Source: an uncultured Flavobacteriaceae bacterium
GTDB taxonomy: Bacteria; Bacteroidota; Bacteroidia; Flavobacteriales; Flavobacteriaceae
Assembly (NCBI GenBank): GCA_937929935.1
Contig: CALFUL010000013.1
Span: 91,509-155,508, forward strand
Length of the DNA stretch: 64,000 nucleotides
Direction: 5' to 3'
Part shown: piece after piece, positions 34,089 to 42,230 of the stretch
How the letters are laid out: each line of letters starts with the position of its first letter
Numbering within the stretch: position 1 is the first letter of the stretch
Notes under the pieces: generated by a model
The model's database searches: none
Seen by the model: the letters and a program-made list of their open reading frames with translations, nothing else
What the model was told of the DNA's origin: nothing
Position numbers and translations under genes: made by a program

Positions 34089-35435
34089 TTAGTATTTGAG
34101 CCATCTATATAAATCTTTATACGTAGGTTTTTTGCCATACATCAATATACCAATTCGGTAGATTTTTGAAGCCAACCAAACAATCCCAATAAATGTAATT
34201 ATTAAAAGTACTATGGATGTCACAAGCTGCCAAACAGGCACTCCCCCGGCACCAATTCCTCCTGGCAAACGCATCAACATTACAATAGGAGAAGTCAACG
34301 GAAATAAGGAAAACCCAACGGCTATTGGACCATGTGGATTACTAAATACCGAGAAAAAACCAACATAAACCGCTAACATTAAAGGCAAAATAACCGGAAA
34401 CATAAACTGCTGTGTATCCGTTTCATTATCTACTGAGGCGCCAATTGCTGCATAAATAGAACTATAAATTAAATAACCTAAAATAAAGTATACCAAGAAA
34501 AAGAAGATTAGTGTAAACCAATTCACATTCAAAATCTCCTGCGCATAAAGCTTGGCAGTCTTATCAAGTGTTGGCATTTGTTCTGACAAGGCCGGGTTCA
34601 TTTCTGAAGACAAACTTGCATTCTCACTTAAAATTGATGGATCTATACCAAAAACTAACATGGCAATCAGTAATAAAATTGATGCAGAGATAATCCAAAT
34701 TGAGAACTGGGTAATACCCGCAAAAGCAGATCCTATAATTTTACCCAACATTAATTGAAAGGGTTTTACTGATGAGATAATAATTTCAATTATGCGGCTG
34801 GTTTTTTCTTCTATCACACTTCGCATGACAAAACTACCATAGATGATAATAAACATCATTATGAGATAACCAAAGGCACTACCAATACCTGCTTTGAGTT
34901 CATTAATTCCCTTTAGGTTTTTCTCGCCTGCAAAGGTTTCAGTTTTTATCTCATACTGGTTACCCATGGTCTTATATTCTTCATCTGAAAGACCTAATTG
35001 AACCAATCTCGATTGCTGTAATTTTTTTTGAAAAATAGACTCTAAACTATTTACAATGAGGGTGTTTGGCGCGCCCTCTGAAAAGAAAACCGTATTATTT
35101 GAAACCTCTTTTACATCGCTACCTGCCGGAACATATAAAAGGCCCGTATAACCCAAATTATCAGTAGAATCTTTAGCGGCTTGTAGACTGATATTGTTGA
35201 ATTCTAAATAAGAATTTAGGTCATTTGATTTAAAAGAATTAGAAAAATATTCGCTTTCATTCAATACAACAATCACATTACTTTGATTATTATTCACTTT
35301 GATCAAGTAGACAATTAAGGTAATCATGGCTACCATTAATAAAGGACTCAAAAATGTCATGATAATGAATGACTTATTACGCACCTTAGCTAGATATTCT
35401 CTTTTGATAATAAGTGGAAGCTTACTCATGAGCAT
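34089..35435 (-). CDS. ABC transporter permease, NatB-like
   Basis: The 448-residue ABC-2 type permease has an N-terminal helix (about 20-45), a large extracytoplasmic domain (about 50-185), then five helices to the C-terminus. The motif EEKTSRIIEIIISSVKPFQLMLGKI is typical of the NatB/ABC-2 family. It overlaps the ATPase gene upstream, and an alternative start (MSKLPLI at 35429) would nearly remove the overlap. With its partner it should form an exporter, perhaps of sodium ions or a small molecule; substrate unknown. Confidence 0.87.
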   Translation of the reverse strand: MLMSKLPLIIKREYLAKVRNKSFIIMTFLSPLLMVAMITLIVYLIKVNNNQSNVIVVLNESEYFSNSFKSNDLNSYLEFNNISLQAAKDSTDNLGYTGLLYVPAGSDVKEVSNNTVFFSEGAPNTLIVNSLESIFQKKLQQSRLVQLGLSDEEYKTMGNQYEIKTETFAGEKNLKGINELKAGIGSAFGYLIMMFIIIYGSFVMRSVIEEKTSRIIEIIISSVKPFQLMLGKIIGSAFAGITQFSIWIISASILLLIAMLVFGIDPSILSENASLSSEMNPALSEQMPTLDKTAKLYAQEILNVNWFTLIFFFLVYFILGYLIYSSIYAAIGASVDNETDTQQFMFPVILPLMLAVYVGFFSVFSNPHGPIAVGFSLFPLTSPIVMLMRLPGGIGAGGVPVWQLVTSIVLLIITFIGIVWLASKIYRIGILMYGKKPTYKDLYRWLKY

Positions 35436-36357
35436 CTTTATTTTTGACAGTTCCTATAAAAATTTCATTGGCTGAAGGTATCTTTTCTACAAACCTGTTA
35501 ACGGTTGCCTTATCAGTCAAATATCCTAAAAAGCCATTTGAATCATTAGATTGTAATTTTACTGTAAAGTCAAGTTGATCTGATGCTGGCTTAAAAACCG
35601 AATTTTGCACCTCAAATTTCTCAGATAGCTCTTTGAGTAATGCATCGCCGTTTTGTGTTTGAACACCTACTTTGAACGTATTGTTTTTATACGCTTTTTG
35701 AATGTCAGACAATCGGCCATCTAATATCTTTTCTGACTGATGTATCAAGGCTATATACTCACATAATTCTTCAACAGATTCCATTCTATGGGTTGAGAAA
35801 ATTATGGATGCGCCTTTTTCTTTTAATTGTAATATTTCATCTTTAATAATATTGGCATTGATAGGATCAAAACCACTAAAAGGTTCATCAAAAATTAACA
35901 GTTTTGGCTCATGTAAAACAGTTACTATGAACTGTATTTTTTGTGCCATGCCTTTTGAGAGTTCTTGTATTTTTTTATTCCACCAATCACCAATTTCAAG
36001 ACGTTCAAACCAGTAATTCAGCCTCTTTTTTGCCTCAGCTTTAGACAAACCTTTTAATTGCGCCAAGTACAGTGCCTGTTCGCCCACCTTCATACTTTTA
36101 TAAAGGCCTCTTTCTTCAGGCAAATATCCTATTTGAGCTATATGCTCAGGTTTTAATTTTTCGCCACGAAATAATATTTCGCCATGATCGGGGTACGTAA
36201 TTTGATTGATGATTCTTATTAAAGTGGTTTTACCTGCCCCATTTGGACCTAGTAGCCCATATATTGAGTTTTCAGGAATTGTGAGTGATACCTTATTCAA
36301 TGCAGCCACTTTACCAAAGTATTTGCTTACTTCATTGGTAACCAAAATGTCATTCAT
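35422..36357 (-). CDS. ABC transporter ATP-binding protein, NatA-like
   Basis: The 311-residue ATPase has Walker A GPNGAGKTT, signature LSKGMAQKIQF (a variant of LSGGQ), Walker B LLIFDEPFSGFD and H-loop STHRM. A C-terminal extension of about 85 residues (DUF4162-like) follows the nucleotide-binding domain, as in other ABC-2 ATPases. It is the first gene of a two-gene operon with the permease. Its upstream region abuts the boundary of the XRE-kinase-HNH-methylase operon, which is transcribed away from it. Confidence 0.92.
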   Translation of the reverse strand: MNDILVTNEVSKYFGKVAALNKVSLTIPENSIYGLLGPNGAGKTTLIRIINQITYPDHGEILFRGEKLKPEHIAQIGYLPEERGLYKSMKVGEQALYLAQLKGLSKAEAKKRLNYWFERLEIGDWWNKKIQELSKGMAQKIQFIVTVLHEPKLLIFDEPFSGFDPINANIIKDEILQLKEKGASIIFSTHRMESVEELCEYIALIHQSEKILDGRLSDIQKAYKNNTFKVGVQTQNGDALLKELSEKFEVQNSVFKPASDQLDFTVKLQSNDSNGFLGYLTDKATVNRFVEKIPSANEIFIGTVKNKDAHE

Positions 36358-36509
36358 ACATACTTTTTGTCAAAGATAATAAAAGGGTTTGGGCTTTAAG
36401 ATGGAAGAATTATCTATAAATCAACATTCAAAAGAATAATCAAGCTAATTGCTTTAAGTTTTCAACAAATTTGAAAATCCCGAAAATCTAAATAATCATC
36501 CTATTTTTA

Positions 36510-36517
36510 TATATTTG
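36510..36517 (+). promoter_or_regulatory. -7 promoter element of the defence-like operon
   Basis: TATATTTG matches TAnnTTTG, 20 bases before the XRE start, giving a leader of roughly 13 bases. No matching TTTG at -33 is present, so activity may depend on an activator such as the XRE protein itself. Confidence 0.45.
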
Positions 36518-36536
36518 TGTCAAACATTTCTAAACA

Positions 36537-36755
36537 ATGACGGAAATAGGAAAACTCTTGGACAAAAAATCAGTTAATAAGGCTGAAATATCAAGAAAAA
36601 CAGGAATAAGTGCTTCTAGACTAAGTGAGTTAAGTTTGAAAAGTTCTACTCGTTTGACAGCTGAAGAACTTTATCTAATCGCATTGGCGATTGACGCAAA
36701 ACCTGCAGTTGTTTTAGAGGAAGTTTGTAAAAATTTGAAATTAGAAGCTCAATAA
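36537..36755 (+). CDS. Small XRE-type HTH regulator
   Basis: A 72-residue protein consisting almost only of a helix-turn-helix domain (KAEISRKTGISASRLSELSL, residues about 15-34). It resembles the controller proteins of restriction-modification operons and the HTH part of XRE antitoxins. It is the first gene of a five-gene plus-strand operon and ends 2 nt before the next start. By position it should set the timing or level of the kinase, nuclease and methylase genes. The regulatory role is inferred. Confidence 0.8.
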   Translation: MTEIGKLLDKKSVNKAEISRKTGISASRLSELSLKSSTRLTAEELYLIALAIDAKPAVVLEEVCKNLKLEAQ

Positions 36756-36757
36756 TT

Positions 36758-39262
36758 ATGGCGAAAGTACCTTTTAAGGTTTCAGCTAGAACAGCAAAAT
36801 TAATTGGATTAGAGAATTTCTCTAATGCCGAAGGAGCTATAATTGAACTAATTAAAAATACTTATGATGCAGATTCTAAAATCTGTATTACAGTTTTTGA
36901 TTTAAAATATATTGAAGTCGAAAAACCATCTAAAAAAGACAGCAGTATATTAATAAAAGAAAGTGTCCTAGATAAAGACAACAGCTACATCTATATAATA
37001 GATAATGGTATTGGAATGACAGACAGTATAATATCAAATCAATGGATGACTATTGGTACTGATGATAAATTGTACAGTCATACTTCCAAAGGTGGACGAG
37101 TTAAGACTGGAGCAAAAGGGATTGGTCGTTTTGCATTAAATAGATTAGGCTTAGACACTAAAATGTATACTATTTCTGAGGAAACTGAGGAAAAAGGTCA
37201 ATTTTGGAAAGTTAATTGGAATGATTTTGATAGAACGGGAGCTGTAGTATCTCAAGTAAATGCTGACTTAGACGAAAAACCAAACTTAAATTTAAAATCT
37301 TTATTAGAGAAAAAGTTTGGAAACAATAAAGAAATAAGCAAAGTAATAACAAAAGAGTCCTTCGATAGCGGAACTATTATAAAAATATCAAACCTCAATG
37401 ATGATTGGGAAATTGAACAATTAAAAAAATTGTTTGGCAATTTAGAAATGTTATTGCCACCTAAAGAACAAAATGATTTTAAAATACATTTTTTCTCAAC
37501 TTCTAACCCAGAAGAATTTGGCGAAGTAAAAAGTGCTTACTATGATGACTATGATTATAAAATAAAAGCAGAATATACTGGAGATGAGGAAAGGACATTA
37601 CAACTTGAGGTTTCTCGAAATGAATTTGACATTGATGTAATCGAAAAAAGATACAAGGAACTTTTTGATTACAAATCAATGAAAAGCTTCCCTTTTCGTT
37701 TAACGGATTTAAAAAAGAAAACTATCAAAATTGAAACCAATTTAAATGATATTTTCTCTTCAGATGTTGACTCTAATTTAATCTCGAAAATTGGAAAATT
37801 CGGATTTACATTTTATTTTTTAAAAAATACCGTTTCAGACGATAAGCAAGATGGAGATGTTAGAAAATATCCGTACAAGAATTTCAATAGTTCAAATAGA
37901 AAAGCTTGGCTGAAAAAATTTGGAGGAGTAAAGATTTTTCGTGATGATTTCCGAATAAGACCCTATGGAGAAAAGGGAGAAGATTGGCTAAAACTTGGAG
38001 AAAGGCAAGCCCAAAGTCCAGGAGGTGCAGGTCAAAAATTAGGTGGATATCGAATAAGACCAAATCAAATTGCAGGTACGATAAATATTTCTAGGATTTA
38101 TAATGAAAGTTTTCAAGACAAATCTGGACGAGAAGGAATTCGTGAAAATGATGTTTTTGATTTATTCAAAAACCTTCTAATAGAAGTAATTGGAATTTTT
38201 GAAAATGATAGAAATGTGATTATGCATCATCTTTCTGAATTATACAAAAAAAGAAATGAGGAAGAAGAAGCGAAGCGTCTAGCTAAAGAAGAATCAGATA
38301 GAATTTTAAGGGAGCAAGAAGAGAAAGAGCAACGAGAACGTGAAAAAGAAGATGGTAAAGCTAACGATTCAACTAATGAAGATGAAAACAGCGATAGTAC
38401 TGATGATGAAGACAAGTCAGAAGATGCCACAGATGCTGAAAAATCATTAGCAAAAGGAATTAAGATACTATCTCAAGAAATAGAAAATAAAGATGAAGAA
38501 ATTCGATTACTTAGAACTTTTGCAAGTACTGGACTGATTATATCTTCATTTGCTCACGAAGTTAAAAGTTTAAGGTCTAGACTTATTCCAAGAACTTCTT
38601 TTCTTCTCAGAGAACTCAAAACTCATATCAATGAAAAAGAGTTAAGTCACCTAGATAAAGATGACAATCCTTTCTATATGATTAAGTTAATCCAAGATGA
38701 AGATACAAAACTTAAACATTGGCTTGAGTATTCTCTCAATTCAATAACGAGAGATAAACGAGAGAGAAAAGATTTAAACTTTGGTAGATATTTTGAAAGT
38801 TTTAAATCAAATTGGCAGAAAGCCATAGAACAACGCAATGCCAAAATAGTTCTAAATGGTACAGCAGACGATTTATACACCATAAGAGCTTTTGAAGTAG
38901 ATATGGATTCCATATTTAACAATCTTCTTTCGAATTCCTTGAATGCTCTAAAAGGAGCTAATAGAGACCAAAAACTAATTGAAATAAGTTGGAAACGAGT
39001 TAACAATATGATTGAAATTCTTTTTTCTGATAACGGTAAAGGTATAGACGCTCAATACCAAAAAAATCCCGAAGATATTTTCAAATTGTTAGAATCATCT
39101 AAAAAGAATAGAAAAGGCGAAAAAATTGGTACAGGATTAGGACTATATATCGTTCAATCTATAGTAGAAGAATACAACAATTCATCAATAAGTATTATGA
39201 ATATTGAAGATGGATTAACACTCAAACTTGAATTTCAAGTGAGAAAAGACAAACAAATATGA
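36758..39262 (+). CDS. Dual ATPase: MORC/Hsp90-like GHKL domain fused to histidine kinase
   Basis: In this 834-residue protein two separate GHKL ATPase units are seen. The first (about 5-300) has an N box with E30, N34, D37, then DNGIGM (82-87), WMTIGTDDK and KTGAKGIGRFA (116-126), as in the Hsp90/MutL/MORC-type HATPase_c_3 group. A charged coiled segment rich in Glu, Lys and Asp spans about 494-570. The second unit is a histidine kinase core: H box SSFAHEVKSL (His600), N box around 718-731 (IFNNLLSNSLNA), DNGKGID (758-764) and GTGLGLYIV (791-799). No membrane helix, so cytoplasmic. It overlaps the receiver gene by 4 bases (ATGA). I infer a stress- or DNA-sensing kinase. No characterised ortholog is recognised. 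Confidence 0.85.
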   Translation: MAKVPFKVSARTAKLIGLENFSNAEGAIIELIKNTYDADSKICITVFDLKYIEVEKPSKKDSSILIKESVLDKDNSYIYIIDNGIGMTDSIISNQWMTIGTDDKLYSHTSKGGRVKTGAKGIGRFALNRLGLDTKMYTISEETEEKGQFWKVNWNDFDRTGAVVSQVNADLDEKPNLNLKSLLEKKFGNNKEISKVITKESFDSGTIIKISNLNDDWEIEQLKKLFGNLEMLLPPKEQNDFKIHFFSTSNPEEFGEVKSAYYDDYDYKIKAEYTGDEERTLQLEVSRNEFDIDVIEKRYKELFDYKSMKSFPFRLTDLKKKTIKIETNLNDIFSSDVDSNLISKIGKFGFTFYFLKNTVSDDKQDGDVRKYPYKNFNSSNRKAWLKKFGGVKIFRDDFRIRPYGEKGEDWLKLGERQAQSPGGAGQKLGGYRIRPNQIAGTINISRIYNESFQDKSGREGIRENDVFDLFKNLLIEVIGIFENDRNVIMHHLSELYKKRNEEEEAKRLAKEESDRILREQEEKEQREREKEDGKANDSTNEDENSDSTDDEDKSEDATDAEKSLAKGIKILSQEIENKDEEIRLLRTFASTGLIISSFAHEVKSLRSRLIPRTSFLLRELKTHINEKELSHLDKDDNPFYMIKLIQDEDTKLKHWLEYSLNSITRDKRERKDLNFGRYFESFKSNWQKAIEQRNAKIVLNGTADDLYTIRAFEVDMDSIFNNLLSNSLNALKGANRDQKLIEISWKRVNNMIEILFSDNGKGIDAQYQKNPEDIFKLLESSKKNRKGEKIGTGLGLYIVQSIVEEYNNSSISIMNIEDGLTLKLEFQVRKDKQI

Positions 39263-39906
39263 AATATAAGATAGCATATATTGATGAAGATGAAGGTTGG
39301 TTAAATACATTTTACCAAACATTTAAAGGAGATTTTGAAATACTACGAATCAAAGCAGATTCAGGAACGACTTTAGATGGTATTGTAGATTTAATATTTA
39401 AGAGTGATATAGATGGAATTGTAACCGATTATTTATTAGATGAATCTGGAGAGGTAGATTTCAATGGAAATAAAATAGTCGATGCTATAAGAGACTATAA
39501 ACCTCATTTTCCAGCAATTATGTTAACAGCTCACGAGCCTCAGGCTATAAGCCAAACAGAGGATGTTAATATCATAAACGGTAAAGATATTTTAGATGGG
39601 GGAAATGAAAAAAGGCTAGAAATACTTCGGGTAAAAATAAAATCTAACATAGATAGATATTATTCAGTAATCGAGAATACAGAGACTCGAATTAAAGAGT
39701 TAGTCAAGAAAAGAAACGAAACGAGTTTAGAGCCAAATGAAGAAGAGGAATTAACTAAGTTATTCATTCTAATGGACGAATTAGAGCCAGAAGGAAAAGA
39801 AATGCCAGCTAATCTTATAAAAAATGAAGCTATAACAAAATTAAATGAGTTTGTATCTCAGACTAGAGAAATTCTAGATGAATTGAAAAAGAAGAAAGAA
39901 AAATGA
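39259..39906 (+). CDS. Receiver-domain protein without recognised output
   Basis: The 215-residue protein has an N-terminal receiver fold: acidic pair D9/D11, phosphoacceptor D57 (IVTDYLLDE), T90 (IMLTAHE) and K109 (NGKDIL), so the complete phosphorylation site is present. The C-terminal half (about 120-215) is helical and highly charged (RIKELVKKRNE, then REILDELKKKKEK), likely a coiled coil, with no DNA-binding domain. It is coupled by 4-base overlaps to both the kinase gene and the HNH gene, so it is probably phosphorylated by the kinase and may pass the signal to the nuclease or methylase by contact. Confidence 0.82.
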   Translation: MKYKIAYIDEDEGWLNTFYQTFKGDFEILRIKADSGTTLDGIVDLIFKSDIDGIVTDYLLDESGEVDFNGNKIVDAIRDYKPHFPAIMLTAHEPQAISQTEDVNIINGKDILDGGNEKRLEILRVKIKSNIDRYYSVIENTETRIKELVKKRNETSLEPNEEEELTKLFILMDELEPEGKEMPANLIKNEAITKLNEFVSQTREILDELKKKKEK

Positions 39907-40487
39907 GTGTATTTCGTTTAGAAAATCCCAAAAGGCGAAATATCACAACAGTAGTTTCTGGTTATCGCAAACATAAAGATGATTTAAAAAAAGACTTTTT
40001 AGGTCGATGTGGTTATTGTAATAGCATAGACACTTGGAGATTTGTTTGGTTTGAAATTGACCATTTCGTTCCGCAAAAACATTTGAAAACTATTAAAGAA
40101 ACAGACTATATTAATCTTGTCTACGCTTGTAGGTCTTGCAATAATGCTAAAAGAGCAAAATGGCCGACTAAGGATGAGAAGATTCATAATAAAAATGACG
40201 AAGGCTTTATTGACCCTTGTGAGGATATATATAGTGACCAGTTCAAAAGAACTAACGTAGGCAGAATATTACCAAAAACAAAAATTGGTCAATGGATGTA
40301 TGACGCTATGAAACTTTATAAACCACAGCACGAAATCATTTGGTCAATTGCAGAATTAGATGAATTGATTCAAGAAATTGAAAATGTATTAAAAGAAACA
40401 CCAAACGATGAACTAAAAGACAGGCTTTTAGACTGCTATAGAGGTTTTATGGAATATTCGAAAAAATTAAGTAGTGAAGGACTCTAA
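39903..40487 (+). CDS. HNH endonuclease
   Basis: This 194-residue protein has an HNH beta-beta-alpha-metal fold with structural zinc: C36/C39 (CGYC) and C76/C79 (CRSC). The catalytic motif is EIDHFVPQ (D53-H54), and the N residues follow in INLVYACRSCNNAKR. The C-terminal region is helical with no known domain. HNH nucleases cut DNA, and placement directly before an adenine methylase gene (14-base overlap) makes a restriction role likely. Target specificity is not visible. It overlaps the receiver gene by 4 bases. Confidence 0.88.
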   Translation: MSVFRLENPKRRNITTVVSGYRKHKDDLKKDFLGRCGYCNSIDTWRFVWFEIDHFVPQKHLKTIKETDYINLVYACRSCNNAKRAKWPTKDEKIHNKNDEGFIDPCEDIYSDQFKRTNVGRILPKTKIGQWMYDAMKLYKPQHEIIWSIAELDELIQEIENVLKETPNDELKDRLLDCYRGFMEYSKKLSSEGL

Positions 40488-42060
40488 AAAAAATACAGGT
40501 TCATATTACACGCCATCTTATTTGGCAAGTTTTATTTCTAAAAGAGTATTATCTCATTTTGGAAACAGAACTCGTATGTCAATTTTAGAGCCTAGTGTTG
40601 GAGATGGAGCATTCATTTCAGAATTAGAAAAAAATAAAGATATAAACATCAATTTAACTGCATTGGACATCAATAAAGTTGAATTAAATACAGCTTCTAA
40701 CAAATGGAGTAGAAAAACAGCTTCATTTATAGAAACAGATTTCTTAGAATATTCATCTTCTAAACAGTATTCAGCTATTATTGGCAATCCGCCATATGTA
40801 AAGAAAAACATACTTACATCAAAACAAATTGAGTTAAGTAAGGAAATACATTCAAACGAAAAACTGACGGAAGCTTCCTTTAAAAATATTTGGGCAACAT
40901 TTCTGGTAAAAGCAAATACATTATTGGCTAAAAATGGTGTTTTAGCATTTGTTTTACCATCGGAATTACTACAAGTAAAATTTGCAGAAGAGATTAGAGA
41001 ATATTTAAAAAATCAATTTGAAAGAATTGAAATATTTACTTTCAATGATTTAATGTTTGAATGCAAAGGACAAGACACAATTGTTCTTTTTGCTTATAAA
41101 AAATCTGATAATAAAGGAGATTATTTTGCTAACATTACGTCAAAAGAAACATTAGAAAATAATAGCTTTATTCTCAGGAATAATGACCTTTTGGTATCGT
41201 CTAAGGTAAAATGGACACACCACTTCTTGTCTTCTGATGAGTTAACTTTTATTGACAACTTAAAGAAAGAACTTAGAAATGTAAATGATTATTCCGAATC
41301 TAAACCAGGAATTGTAACAGCTGCAAATAAGTTTTTCATAATTGATAAGAAAACTGAGAAGCAATATAATTTATCGAAATACACAAAACCTATAATACAG
41401 AAAGGACAATTTGTAAATGGAAGTGTTGTATTTAATGATGACGACTTTCAAAAACTTGAAGATAAAAAACGTCCAACTCAACTTCTTCAATTAAATGACA
41501 ATGATAAGATTTCAAAAAAATTAAGAGAGTATTTAGATATTGGAGAATTAGAGGAGATACCAGATAGGTATAAATGTAAAATTAGAAACAATTGGTACGT
41601 AATTCCAAATATATCGGAAAAACCAGATGCATTCTTTTTTAAAAGAAGTCATTTATATCCTAAACTTCTAAAAAACAACTCTAATGCCTTCGTAACAGAT
41701 TCTGCGTATAAAGTTAGTATGCGAAACGGTTATGACATAAACAGCTTTGTATACTCATTTTACAACACTCTAACTCTACTTCTATCAGAATTAGATGGAA
41801 GATATTATGGCGGTGGAGTTTTAGAGCTAATTCCTAGTGAATTTAAAAAGTTGCCAATTCCATACAATGTGATTAGCAATAATCAATTTGCAGAATTCAC
41901 ATCTGATTTTGAAAATAAGTCAAGTATTGAGCAAATTCTAATAAAGAATGATTTTAATATCCTGAATACTACTTTAGGAATTAGCAATGAGGATTTATTA
42001 AAGTTAACAGACATAAGAAATAAACTTAAAAAGAAAAGATTGCGTAATCAAGAGTTTTAA
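40474..42060 (+). CDS. N6-adenine DNA methyltransferase (TaqI/Eco57I-like)
   Basis: The 528-residue protein starts with GTG at 40474, inside the end of the HNH gene. Class gamma N6-adenine methylase motifs are clear: GSYYTP (motif X, 9-14), LEPSVGDGAF (motif I, 38-47), IIGNPPYVK (motif IV, 102-110) and the FVLPSELLQ region. The C-terminal part (about 260-500) should hold the target recognition domain, with NNWYVIPN and RYYGGGVLELIPSE typical of Eco57I-type enzymes. It should protect host DNA from the HNH nuclease. Last gene of the operon; a hairpin lies 50 nt downstream. Confidence 0.9.
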   Translation: MKDSKKNTGSYYTPSYLASFISKRVLSHFGNRTRMSILEPSVGDGAFISELEKNKDININLTALDINKVELNTASNKWSRKTASFIETDFLEYSSSKQYSAIIGNPPYVKKNILTSKQIELSKEIHSNEKLTEASFKNIWATFLVKANTLLAKNGVLAFVLPSELLQVKFAEEIREYLKNQFERIEIFTFNDLMFECKGQDTIVLFAYKKSDNKGDYFANITSKETLENNSFILRNNDLLVSSKVKWTHHFLSSDELTFIDNLKKELRNVNDYSESKPGIVTAANKFFIIDKKTEKQYNLSKYTKPIIQKGQFVNGSVVFNDDDFQKLEDKKRPTQLLQLNDNDKISKKLREYLDIGELEEIPDRYKCKIRNNWYVIPNISEKPDAFFFKRSHLYPKLLKNNSNAFVTDSAYKVSMRNGYDINSFVYSFYNTLTLLLSELDGRYYGGGVLELIPSEFKKLPIPYNVISNNQFAEFTSDFENKSSIEQILIKNDFNILNTTLGISNEDLLKLTDIRNKLKKKRLRNQEF

Positions 42061-42111
42061 ATTTAGTCTCATATTTGATTTTCAAATCTCAAGATGTTCT
42101 TAATTACAAAA

Positions 42112-42143
42112 CCCACCCTAAACAAAGTTCAGGATGGGAAAAA
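42112..42143. terminator. Hairpin between methylase and dnaJ genes
   Basis: CCCACCCT (42112-42119) pairs with AGGATGGG (42131-42138) with one wobble. On the minus strand the stem is followed by TTTTG, so it probably terminates the grpE-dnaJ transcript. On the plus strand it ends in a run of A, so it could still mark the end of the methylase operon. Confidence 0.55.
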
Positions 42144-42230
42144 AATTGCTATGAAAAAGAAAATTATTACTGGTTACCCAGCAATACTCAAATATACGTT
42201 TTTATTTTAATTAGCGCTTAAGAACTCTAA

